64,000 nt of DNA from Diospyros lotus (taxonomy: Eukaryota > Streptophyta > Magnoliopsida > Ericales > Ebenaceae), in the NCBI RefSeq assembly GCF_014633365.1, contig NC_068339.1, forward strand, positions 3,105,001-3,169,000, in the 5' to 3' direction. This document shows positions 1-12,000 of this stretch, one piece after another (the first letter of the stretch is position 1; each line of letters begins with the position of its first letter). The position numbers and the translations under genes were made by a program. The notes under the pieces were generated by a model. That model had not been told where the DNA came from and made no database searches. It was given only the letters and a program-made list of their open reading frames with translations.

Positions 1-369
1 AGCATGAGTTCAATAAATACAAGATCACTATCTACAAGTAAAAAAGTTGCTAACTGATACAGTGAAGAAATATAAAAATAAATAATCAACTTTAACAGGC
101 AGCGTTCCTAGGGAAAGTGATTCATGAGATTAACCGCATATTTAACCCAGCAGATAATTACATAAAATCGCACAAATTGACCTTCTTCGATGGCAAAAAG
201 TAAAATTAAGATACCCAGTAAATGAAAACAAGAAAAACAGAAGCCAGAGATATAAGTTGCATCGATACATATATACATGTGTGTGTGCACAAAGGCAAGA
301 AAAATCAAAATACAACCGCACAAGAAAAGGAAAAATCAAAATAAAATAAACCCAGGAACAGGAACAAAC

Positions 370-424
370 CTTTCGGAAGGGACGCATCCTCTTTCGTTTT
401 ACCGACGATGTCCATAGGTTCCAT
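370..424 (-). CDS. NC2beta/Dr1 transcription repressor, first coding exon (gene cut by left edge)
   Basis: The exon starts with ATG at 424-422, encodes MEPMDIVGKTKEDASLPK and ends in phase 1 at a GT donor (369-368). This matches the very conserved N-terminus of plant Dr1 (negative cofactor 2 beta), as I recall the family. The next residues, ATMTKII, should lie on the following exon left of the window; the 369 bases shown are intron. In the family, NC2beta pairs through a histone fold with NC2alpha and binds TBP on DNA in the nucleus, blocking pre-initiation complex assembly. The histone fold itself is not in view. A longer open frame crosses this exon in another phase, but it only reads through intron. 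The call rests on 18 residues plus correct exon phase. Confidence 0.78.
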
Positions 425-700
425 TGCGAACCTTCAAAAATCAAATCAGATCTCAATCGCACGATAATCAGACAAAATACCTCCATTCATGAATATCAAA
501 CCGGAATTCAACAGATCTAAAGATAATCTAGACATAATTGAGAATCGACTCACCGATATGCCAAAAACCGCGAATCCGGCGATCGAACGGGCAACCAATC
601 CACCGATCTGAGAGAATCAACAACAAATCGAGTTTGCAGAGAGATCTACGTCAATATAGAGAGAGTAGGCTCGAGTCCGGAGGCGATTAGGGCAAAATTT
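425..700 (-). promoter_or_regulatory. 5' UTR of the NC2beta gene with a leader intron
   Basis: Read on the minus strand, a good donor (ATATCG/GTGAGTC, GT at 553-552) pairs with an acceptor (TTTTTGAAG/GTTCGC, AG at 433-432) six bases before the ATG. This gives a leader intron of about 122 bp and a 5' UTR exon running to roughly 700. The transcription start is not visible with certainty. Confidence 0.5.
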
Positions 701-2885
701 CTGTATATCGACCTCGATCATCGCGCGCACCATTAGCGCGTGTATGTGACGCACGAACTTACGCCATGCTAGCTAGCGCGTGGAGTACATGTCTGACAGT
801 GGCGTATGGAGCAATCTGCGACGAGGCTTGTTGTTTTCGCTATATATATGAAAGGATTTTGTATTGGGGTGGCGAGAAGTGGTCTTCTAGGTCTGGTCTG
901 GCCGAGAACAGGTGTTTGATGAATTGCCGAAGAGAGGGGCACAGGTCAGGGCTTTGTCCGTGCCCCTGCCGATGTAGGGGACCCAGCTACACGCCTATAC
1001 CAAGTGCAGAAAGTGGGCTAGGCCCATAAACTCTGTAACTCAACTAATGGCCCATTATCCGTGAAACACACCTTATATCATTTTGTTAAGTTATATGATA
1101 CATGTTTTTCGTACAATTATATGTGTAACAATTAATTTGAGATATTATTAAATATAATAATTGTGTTTTGTAATATTCTGTATATTTTTTTATAGTTTGA
1201 TATACATTTATTATTTATTTTTAAAATCGATAAGTACATAACTATATTTAATTGTCAAATACTTATTTCTTAACACTTTTTTTTGTCACATAATATATAA
1301 TAGTAAAACATAATTGATAATACTCGGGATGATTGCTCTTGCACAATTTCTCGTACTCGTGTCATCGATTACATAGATGAAAGTAAATCGCAAACGCGAG
1401 ACTTTACCTCATTGTGTAAGGGAAGGTTTAAACTCGTGCCCACCGAATTGACACCAACATAACACTCATCCTTATCACCTGATTTATGTCGCGAGGGTAA
1501 CATAATTGATAACACTTGATATTTAGCTTAGTTAACATGTGTATATCTTAGTTGGATTGTATTTGAGTTTGTCTTATTATCTAAACTTTATTTAACATCG
1601 ATTACTTATTCAGTTTGTTCTCAAACTTAACATTTTATTTGAATTTAACTCCATCAAACGATAAGATATTCCACAAATCGATAAGCAAATCAATTTTGTT
1701 TATAACTAAATTATTTGACTTGATTAAAATTTTCACCTACCATTATTTAATAAAGTTTATTGTGATTTAAGACTACTTTATAAAATATACTCAGAAAAAC
1801 TTATAACTAACCTTTTCTTAAATCTCATGAAGGTGGACTATAAAAATAATTATGATCCTTCAAATTTTGTTTAGGATCACTATTTATAAGTATTGTTTAA
1901 TAAATATACATAATATTAAAGTAAAAATTATCAATTATGATATTTAGATTTATTACTCTATCTTTATTCTTATTTTACATTTGTTTTAGGTATTTGAATG
2001 TGTTTCTTGGACAAATTTCGAGATGGTCTAATAATTTATGTTTTTGTAGAAATCTATCTTATTTAAAGTATTAGAGTCAAATGGCATGTTTTTAAAATAA
2101 ATATATTTAACCACCTTCAATATATTTAAAAATTTTCCTAATCTCTAACATATGGTTATTAATTATGAGCAATAATTTAGTTAGATTGGAAAAAAATAAT
2201 TCAAATTGGCATAAATTGTTGGTTTGATTCAATTCATAAATTAATTTAGTTTTCTTCCAAAGTTTGACAATTTCAGTTATTTTATTTTGATTTGATTTTA
2301 ATATTAAAAAAATTAAAATAATCAAATCGACTAAAATATAAAAAATGATGTTTTTGGCTTTTTGTTATTTTTCATTTTTCAACTTTATTGATTTTTTTAA
2401 TTGATTTATTTATTTTATTTTAATTTTAAAATTTATTTAATTAATTTGGTTTCACTTTGACATAATTTTAGTCTATTTGACTTGAGCAATTATTGAACCG
2501 ATGAAATATTAACCCCTTGGGGGTAACATTAATTGGCCTTGAGCGCCAACTAATTTGGGTAATCATCATATTTAGATATTTTTTTAATTTTTACTAAATT
2601 TTGTGAATGATATTCAATATAATATATATATTAATATAAAATTAAAAATTTTGAATATTAAAACTAATTTATATCCTATTGGTAAGTAATTTGAGAATTT
2701 ATATTAACACATATTATGTCAATTTTTATTAATAAAATTTGATGAAAGATCAAAATAGAGATTAAACTTTAATAAAAATTAAATTTTAATAATTATAATG
2801 TTAAAAGTTAAATTAAAAATAATAATGAATTTATTACAAAAATGTAAAATTCGAGGGGCAGCAGTTAAATTTATCTAAAATTAAT
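700..2885. other. AT-rich intergenic region between two divergent genes
   Basis: About 2.2 kb separates the NC2beta and TGH-like genes, which face away from each other. The first 350 bases are GC-richer and include an 87-codon open frame at 766-1029 with no family resemblance. From about 1040 onward the DNA is very AT-rich with short chance ORFs only. A possible short retroposon lies at 1307-1512. I see nothing else I can support. Confidence 0.6.
1307..1512. mobile_element. SINE-like short insertion with 14-bp target duplication
   Basis: The 14-mer AACATAATTGATAA occurs at 1307-1320 and again at 1499-1512, enclosing 178 bases that are clearly less AT-rich than the flanks. A 10-16 bp duplication around a short GC-richer insert is typical of target-primed SINE insertion. 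Inside, GGTTTAAACTC (about 1426) loosely resembles a pol III B box. I cannot find a convincing A box or a poly-A tail, so the family is open. Confidence 0.4.
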
Positions 2886-2936
2886 TACAAGCCTCTCTGT
2901 CCATCTCTCCTCTTCCAGAAGCTCGTAATTTCGGAG

Positions 2937-2945
2937 TTAGGGTTT
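2937..2945 (+). promoter_or_regulatory. Telo-box in the TGH 5' UTR region
   Basis: TTAGGGTTT (AAACCCTAA on the other strand) lies about 90 bases upstream of the TGH ATG, next to a pyrimidine-rich leader (about 2890-2920). Telo-boxes are common in promoters and leaders of plant housekeeping and RNA-processing genes. This is motif evidence only. Confidence 0.4.
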
Positions 2946-3035
2946 CGCATATCAATCCCCTTCCTGTAACGATTTCATTCCTTGACTTCAGTTCCCGTGT
3001 TCAACAGCAGCAATCAATTCGCGTGCGAGCAGAAA

Positions 3036-6000
3036 ATGGACAGTGACGAAGAGGATTACGTGTTCTTTGGAACGCCGATTGAGCGAGAGGAAGAGATCGC
3101 CAGCCGCAAGAAGAAAGCCGTTGCGGAGGCTTCTGGTCAATTGCGAACCCTGCCTCCTTGGAAGCAAGAGGTGTTGAACTGTAAATTGTTTCAAATGCAA
3201 ATAATTTTTCCTCCTCGTTGATTTGTTGGTGTTGTCCAGTTCTGTTGTTATAGCCTTTTAATTTCGTATTAAGCATTCTGGACTGACTTTTTACTGTTTT
3301 CTGGAGTAAATCCCCGAGAATTCCTTGGTCGTGTGCCTGCATCCTTTGGGTTTTAGTATGTTTCTACCTGCAACTGATACTTAAATTTTGATGGTTCTGC
3401 TAATTTCCGGTGCGACCTTGAGATATATTGTTGCAGGTACATTAGTATTGTTCAATTGGATTTTTTTGTAATTCAAGGAAGCATGGCTTTACAGGGTCAT
3501 TGAGGATACACCATGTGCCCTAGCACTAGCAGAAAATATTTGCTCGTCTTTTTCCCTTCCTTCTTGCACTGTATATGCACTTTTGGTATGTTTTGAAAAC
3601 TGAAAATCCTCAGCAACAATAATGACAATCAAAAAACCTTAATCCGTGGGTTGGCCATATGAATTATAGATCTTCAATCATCTCTATCCATGGCTGTATC
3701 CTCTGTAAAACTTCATTACTTAACGAGTGTCAATGGTTTCCCAACAAGTTTTCTTTGGTCTGAAGAAACTTGTATTAGGCTTAATTCATCTATAGCAGCT
3801 ACAACAATCCAGGAAACTTCCTACGATAAATGTTATTGAATTTAAAGTGAGCCGTGTTTCTACATCCACAAAATTTTAGAAACTTCCTACAATATCAAGA
3901 ACAACTAGAATCACAAACCTCAATCCTGGTAGGTGGAGTTACCTACATGAGTTCTAGAGCACAAGCATTTTGGGAACTTCCTATTCCTAACATTAGGTCG
4001 ACACTCAAAATTTGCTAGGGCTATTCAATGTCATGATCCTAGGGCTTAACCTAGGATCAGTTTGGGAATTGGAAGAATCCGATTCAGCTACGGCTAGGAA
4101 CAGAAGGAAATTAAGGAGGAAATTGGAAGAATGAGGGAGAGATTAGAAGAAGTGTTAGGGAGATTAGAGAACAGAAAAGAGGGGGATGAAGATCAAGAAG
4201 GGGAGAGAATTTGGAAGAGGAGAAAAACAGATTTTAATTCATTAATTTCTTGGATAAGGAAACAAACCATTACAACAACTTTTTATAGGCATATTTGCCT
4301 TCTAACAACCTAGCACATGCTCCCATGTGCTTCTAACCACTTGCTAAAACATCCCTAACAAACTATTATATCCTATTACAATAATACCCTTTTATTGCTC
4401 ATAGGGTCATGACATTCAATTCTTGTGTAATCTCTGACATGTCTTCTAGGAATATTTGACATAATTATGATGCTGTTCAATTTCTGCTTGCTGTTTAATG
4501 GGAAAAGTGGTTATAGTGGTAGTTATAAAACCTATATATGGTGGTGCAATATAGTATTAGTCTTTTTTGTTTTGTTTTCCTTTTACCTCGTATATTGAAT
4601 GTCAGATACCCTTACCAAATGTAGGAATATTTCAGGTTACAGACGAAGAAGGAAGAAGAAGATTTCATGGAGCATTTACTGGAGGTTATTCTGCTGGTTA
4701 CTACAATACAGTGGGTTCCAAAGAGGGTATGGCTATAGCTCAAATTGGGTTATGGTGGTTTGATTGAATTCTAAATTTCTGGATGGTGGCTGCTTATTTA
4801 TCCATGGGAAAAAAAATTGTAGGGTGGACTCCACAGTCATTTACATCATCCCGCAAGAACAGAGCTGAAATTAAACAGCAAGATATTCTTAACTTCTTGG
4901 ACGATGATGAGAAAGCAGTATGATCTGTTCATTTATTACACTGATCCAGTTATATAACATCACTCAAGTTTTCATTAGTCTGTCTTTCTTGTCCCATTCA
5001 TTTAGGAAATGGAAGGCCGTTCCTTGGGGACATCTATGCTGTTTGATACATTTGGTTTTACAGCTGCTGAACTTGCTCGTAAACAAGCTGAGAAGGAACA
5101 ACAGCAGAGGTTTTCAGTGCTTATTATACCTCTTTTTAGTTCATGTTGGTTAACGGACAGAAGTTTATATGTACAATTTGTTCAATAAGGCTTAATTGTT
5201 TAGCAATCTCGTGTTGCTGCTTAGCTGGTTACCATGAAAGTTCTAGATTTTTTTTTTCACCGCTTATTGGATTATGAATTCTCTAATGGCTTTTCATTTT
5301 CCCCCTTTACCTTGAATTTGTTTTGGTAATTTTTATTGTTTAGTATTGAGTTTAATATTTTTATACACCACAAATGGGCTTCAATGCTCTTTTAGCATTT
5401 AGATAATTTGATTTTGTGGGTTGCCATTGCAATACTATAACTATTCTTAATTCCCATTAGTTAAGAATTGTAGAAGTTTATATGTATCTGCTAATTGTTT
5501 GGTTTTTATTTGACAAGTCTCTGGATCGAGACTTGAATTTTCGAAACTATAAGAGAATTGAGGAAGAGAGGAAAGGGGGGAAAAGAGAGAGAGAATTTGG
5601 GGGGAGAATTGAGAGAGGAAAATTAGAGGGAAAGAATTCAATATTATTTCCGTGAATGAATTCCCATCCTCGAGCATCTAAGCCTTTACAAGCCATGCCT
5701 TTGGCAGTTACAGCCATCTCGTAAGGGTATAAGAGCCATTAGACATAACCGAATCAGTTAGTTATTGCCTATTTGTAAGAGTTTGAAAAAAATTACAAAA
5801 TGGATCCTTAGGTCGTGACACTCCCCCACCCTTCAACAGCATTCTTGTTCTCAAGAAGTCTTCAAAGTAGGCTGGTAGCTCTGGGAAACTTCTTCAGCAG
5901 CTTGGGGAGGTATTCCCAGGTGGTATGGTCAGGCTGGAAGTGCGACAAGTGGACCAAAACTTGAATGAGGGGTACTGCACCTTGGTGTACCACCCTCCTA

Positions 6001-9000
6001 TCTTTAATAGCCCTGGTTCCCAGTGTTCCTCCTATTCATCTTCGACCTCTGGTAGCTACGGGCTTGTGGATGCCCTTGGTTCAGTGGATCTCTTAAGTAG
6101 AGAAACATGGAACACGGGATGCACGTATATCCCTTCGAGCAACTTCAGTTTGTAAGCTACCTTCCCTACCTTAGCTTCTATGACATAGGGCTTGAAATAC
6201 TTGGGGTTGAGCTTGGATATCGATGTGGACGTGAAAGGTTGTTGCAGAAACCTCTTCACCTTCAAAATCCTTGTCACTCCTCTGTTTGTTTGCGGCCTGC
6301 TTCATCATATTCTGGGCATTAGTTAGCTGTTTTTTAAGGACAAAGAGCATTTCCCTTCTCTGTTGTAAGTAGTGCTCTACTGTCGCCAAGTTAGATGAAC
6401 CGCTCGCTATAGCTAGTAGGAGGGGGGGCTTGTTCCCGAACATTACCTCAAAGGGGCTCCTTTTGATTGCACTATGAAAACAGGAGTTATACCACCATTG
6501 GGCTAGTTGTAACCACTTGTTCCAACTCCTTGGTTTGGTGAAGCACATGCATCTCAAATAAGTCTCTAGGCATTGATTTATGCTCTCCGTTTGGCCATCG
6601 AATTGAGGGCAGTAAGCGGTTGACATGTGCAAAACTACTCCCAACTTCTTAAATAGTTCATGCTAAAAATTGCTGGTGAAGATCTTATCTCTATCGGACA
6701 CAATTGTTTTAGGGACCCCATGCAACTTGATCACTGAATCTAGGAACACCTTGGCCACTTCTTGTGCTGAGAAGGGGTGTGTTAGGCTGAGGAAGTGTTC
6801 AAATTTTTTCAATCTGTCAACAACTACTAATATCACATCCTTCCCTTCAGACTTGGGTAGGCCTTCCACAAAATCCATAGAGATACCTTCCCACGATTGC
6901 TCCAGCGCTTCTAAGGGTTGTAGTAGGCCAGGGTATGGCACTTGCTCGTGTTTGTACCTCTGGCATGTTTCGAGGCTAACACAAAATCCACTACATCCTT
7001 CTTTTGCCTTGGCCAAAAAAACAGTTGCCTTATCTTGTGGTAGGTGGCCTGGATCCCTGAGTGGCCCCCTAGGGGTGAGCAATGGAGGGACTTCAAAATC
7101 TTCTCCTTCAACTCCTTGTTATCTCCTATCACCAAATGCCCCTGAAATTTGATGAGACCATTTGATAGTGAGTAGCCCTGTTATCCCCCTAGTTGGACTG
7201 CCAATTTGGGTAAAAGGGATTGCACCCAATCTGTATGTTCATAACTTTGCTCCACCTCCTTAACCCACTTTGGTCCTACTGCAGTAATCCCATAGCATTG
7301 GCCCCCATCTTCTTTGACTTCTCTCCTGGATAGTACATTTGCTACTACATTCTCTTTACCTTTTCGGTAGAGGATAGTGTAATCTAAACCCATTAGTTTT
7401 AATTGGGACTGCAGCCTTTGTTGGGAGAAAAACCTTAGGCTTTTATGATCTGTCTTGATTACAAACGGATTGCCCTCTAAGTAATGTCTCCATTTATCCA
7501 TTGCCTTTAACACAACTAACAACTCTTTGTTGTATACGCTCCAACCTTGGTGTTTAGGTTCCAAAGCTTGATTGATGTAAGCGATAGGCCTCCCTTCTTG
7601 AATTAGTACCGCACCAATCCCCTTTTCACACGCATCTATCTCCACCACAAATTGTTTGGTGAAGTCTGGAAGGGCTAACACAAGGGCATGCGTCATGGCA
7701 TTCTTCAGAGTTAGGAAAATTGCTTTTGCTTGGAGATTCCAGATAAACCCTTTCTTCTTAAGCAAATCTGTCAAGGGCCGGCTAATCACTCTATAGTGTC
7801 TCATGAACTTGTGATAGTAGCCTTTTAATCCCAAAAATCCCCTAAGTTCCCCCATTGTCCAGGGTTTAGGCCACTCCACCATTGTTGTGACCTTGCTGGG
7901 ATCGGTTTTGACTCCTTTTCCTGATATGATGTGCCTCAAATAGCCCACCTCATCTTTGGCATAAATACATTTGGATAGCTTGACATGCAAATGGTTAGCT
8001 CTAAGGACCTCAAATGCGATTTTAAGATGGGCTAGGTGTTGGTTTAGGTTTGGATTGTAGATAAGAATATCATCAAAGAAAAACTAGGATGAATTTTCGG
8101 AGGCAAGGAGCAAATATTTGGTTCATAAGGGGTGGTTGGTGCATTTGTTTGTCAGCCCAAAGGACATGCCAACAAATTCATATAGGCCCTAGTTAGTGTG
8201 GAATGCTGTTTTTGGGATATCTATGGGTTTCATCTGGATTTGATGGTATCCGGACCTAAGATCAAGGTTAGAAAAGATCCTGGCTCTTGCCAATTCATCA
8301 AGTAGGTCATTGATGTGGGGAATGGGAAATTTATTTTTGATGGTGTAAGAATTGAGTTGACAATATTCAACACAAAATCTCCAAGTCCCATCTTTCTTTT
8401 TCACCAACAAAATAGGGGATGCAAATGAACTTTGGCTAGGTTGAATGAATGAAGTAGCTAGTATGCTGGAGATTTGTTTTTCAATCTCTGCCTTTTGTGT
8501 AAGTGAGTATCGATAGGCTTGAATGTTCACTGGAGTGGTATGAGGTTTAAGGGGTATGGCATGATCCAAGGGCCTTCGGGGAGGTAGGGAATTTGGTTCA
8601 TGAAATAGGTCCTTAAAGTTTTCTAGTAGTACATGCAAGCTATCTAAAGTAGTAGTTACCTTAGAATGGGGAATGTGGGAATCTTTCCTCTCCTTCGATA
8701 GATACTCTGTTGTTTGGTCTGACTCCTCTCCTTCAATGGCATGTATTGAATAGAGCTGGGATATTTGTCCCCCTTTTTTCACCAGCAACTTCTGTAGCTT
8801 TTTCCCCTTGATCATTTTACACTCCCCTTGTTCCAAACTTCCCACCAACGTTAACTTCTTACAGTCCATTTCCATTGTTACCTCTAGCTTGTTAAACTCA
8901 AAGGTTAATGGGCTAACCATCCTCATCCAATCCACACCGAGCACAATATCGCAACCACCCAACTCTAAAACCCGCAGATCAGCCTTGAACTCGTTTCCTT

Positions 9001-12000
9001 GCATCATCCAAGTGAAATCCACACATTTGCAGTGGCTGTACATTTTGTGTCTGTTGGCCATGGTCACTGATAGGGGAGTAGTGTGGGTCAACTTACACCC
9101 CAATTTTTTGGTTGTAGCTTTATTTAGGAAGCTATGGGTGCTACCACTGGCTATTAGCACCATGAGCTTCTTCTTTCCCACATGGCCCTTGACTTTGATT
9201 ATCTTCTCTGTAGGACCCCCTTTTAAGGTGTGGAAGGAAATCTCCCCACCTTCCGATCCCTGTTTGATGTAGAATAGTGTCGTGAACAATAGCGGTGAAT
9301 AGTAACGATGAACAGTGCACGTGGACAAAACAGTAATTACAGCATAATTCTTTTTTAGATTATGTCTATTTTAGTCTTTTTTCATGTTAGGGTTTGCTAT
9401 TATGATTGCTTGTTGCTAGGGTAGTATTTAAAGTCTTTTTCTTTTCTCTTAGTGGCAGTTTTTTACAGAATTCTAGAAATTTCTTTAAACTTTCTGGTGG
9501 AATCCAGTTCCCTTTGATTTCTTAGAGATTTCGCTTGAAATCTTTTCTTCTTGCTGCGTCAAGTGGTATCAGAGCACGGTTTCTCCGTCTCCATATCGTT
9601 GACTGCTATCTTTCTCCATCAAATCGACCATGGGTGATGAGATTGCTGCCATGAAGGCTGAAATTAATGCCCAAAACCAACGGATTGACAATCTGTCCAC
9701 ATAACTTGGAGAGATTCGCCAATTGCTGTTGCAGGTTGTTGGAAATAGCAGAGGAAACGACGTTGGAAACCCTCCACCAACCAACATTGGCAATCCGCAG
9801 CGTCCTAACCAAAGGAATCACCGCGATATAAATGCCCATGGTGAGAGACAACGAGGAAACAATAGGCGGCCTGCAATTGAAGACAGTGAATCAGATTCCG
9901 GAGAGGATTTTGAGGATCCGCCTCAATACCACAATCGTCAACACCAACATCGAGGCACCTGTGACGACTATAGGATTAAGGCGGATATCCCTCCTTTCTC
10001 GGGAAACTTGAGGATTGAGGAGTTCCTTGACTGGATGGTGGAAGTTGAGCGATTTGTGGAGATTATGGAGGTCCCTGAGGAGAAAATCGTTAAGATGGTA
10101 GCTTTTCGTTTGAAATCTGCAGCTGCTGTTTGGTAGGATCAGTTGCTGAAAACTCGCCAGAGACAGGGAAAGAATAGGGTTCGAACCTGGAGGAAGATGA
10201 AACAACTTATGATGGATCGGTTTTTACCCGCTGACTATGAGCAGATTTTATATCGCATGTATTTGGGATGCACACAGGGCAACCGATCAGTGTCGGACTA
10301 CACCCATGAGTTCATGAAACTAGTCGAGTGCAACAATTTGATCGAATCTGAAAATCAGAAAGTAGCCAGGTATATTAATGGACTGAAAATTGCTTTGCAA
10401 GATAAAATTGGATTGCAGAATCTTTGGACTTTACAGGAAGCCATTAACATGGCATTAAAGGCTGAGATGATTGGAGTTGAGAGAGCGGCGACCAACTATC
10501 GTAGGGCTGCCACACCTATTGAACAACCACTAAACAGTGCTATTGACAAAGGAAAAACGACTGCTAGCTCATCTAGTTCCCAGAACAAGGCTAATATAGA
10601 AGGAGGCAACACCAAATTTGCTAATAGAGGAGCAGGGCGAGTTCCAACTCAAAGGGAGAATCTGTATGCCAGACCTTCAGTTGATATTTGCTATAGGTGT
10701 CAAAAATTTGGACATCGCTCCAATAATTGTCCAGAACGAAGACAAGCTAACTTGGTGGAGCGTGAAGCGTTTTAAGAGGTAGAAGAAGAAGTGGCGGATG
10801 AAGGTGATTATGATGGAGTAGAGTTTGCTGTTGAGGAAGGATTGGAGAGACTAAACTTGGTGCTGCAGCGAGTCCTCTTGTCACCAAAAGAAGAGGGACG
10901 CTCTCCATTGGAAAACGTTATAAGGATGAGGTGATATGTGATGTCATTGACATGGATGCATGCCATATTCTTTTGGGTCGCCCTTGGCAGTTTGATGTTG
11001 ACTCTACTTTCCGGGGACATGACAATGTGGTGTTATTTATGTGGGACAACTATAAGATCGCTATGGCTCCTCTCAAACAGACGGGAAGTGCGAACAAACA
11101 AAGGTCAGAAAGTTTTCTTACTCTCACAAGCAGCGAGCAAGAAATTGTGAATTTTGCAAGGCACTCTGATTGCATCTGCCCAGTAATGGTAAAAGGGCTT
11201 ATGGTGGTTGGGAAGGAAGGAGACATGGTCCCAGTTGAAGTACAACAAATATTAAATGATTTTCAAGTTTTGATTTCAGATGACCTCCCAAATGAATTGC
11301 CTCCTATGCGAGATATCCAGCACCAGATTGACCTCGTGCCAAGAGCAAGCCTTCCAAATTTGCCTCACTACAGAATGAGTCCGAAAGAGAATGAAATTTT
11401 GAGAGAGCAGATTGAAAACTTATTGAAGAAGGGGTTTATCAGAGAGAGCATGAGTCCTTGTGCAGTCTCCGTTTTGTTGGTGCCTAAGAAAGGAGGGACT
11501 TGGCGCATGTGTGTTGATAGTCGCGCCATCAATAAAATAACTGTGAAGTACAGGTTTCCTATTCCACGAATTGAAGACATGCTGGATGTACTTTCGGGGT
11601 CTAGTATGTTTACAAAGATAGACCTTCGTAGCGGCTACACCAAATTCAAATCAAGCCCGGGGACGAGTGGAAGACTGCATTCAAAAGTAAGGAGGGGCTC
11701 TACGAATGGTTGGTAATGCCCTTTGGGTTGACCAACGCTCCTAGCACCTTCATGAGATTAATGAACCAGGTACTTAGACCTTTCATTGGCTCTTTTGTTG
11801 TTGTTTATTTCGACGATATTCTCATTTACAGCAAGAACAAAGGAGAGCATCTCACCCATTTGAGACAAGTCCTGGATGTGTTGAAAGAAAATTAGCTTTA
11901 CATCAACCTGAAGAAGTGCACATTCTGCACCAATAAACTCCTATTCTTGGGCTATGTGGTTGGTGAGGATGGTATACATGTGGATGAGGAGAAGACAAAA

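Noticed and set aside
142..486. 114-codon minus-strand frame spanning the NC2beta exon
   Set aside because: It reads the exon in the wrong phase and continues through both introns. The 18-residue Dr1 N-terminus in another frame is the real signal.
766..1029. 87-codon plus-strand frame in the NC2beta-TGH intergenic region
   Set aside because: It is Cys/Arg-rich without any recognisable motif and has no supporting promoter or splice pattern. It lies in a GC-richer patch where chance frames are longer.
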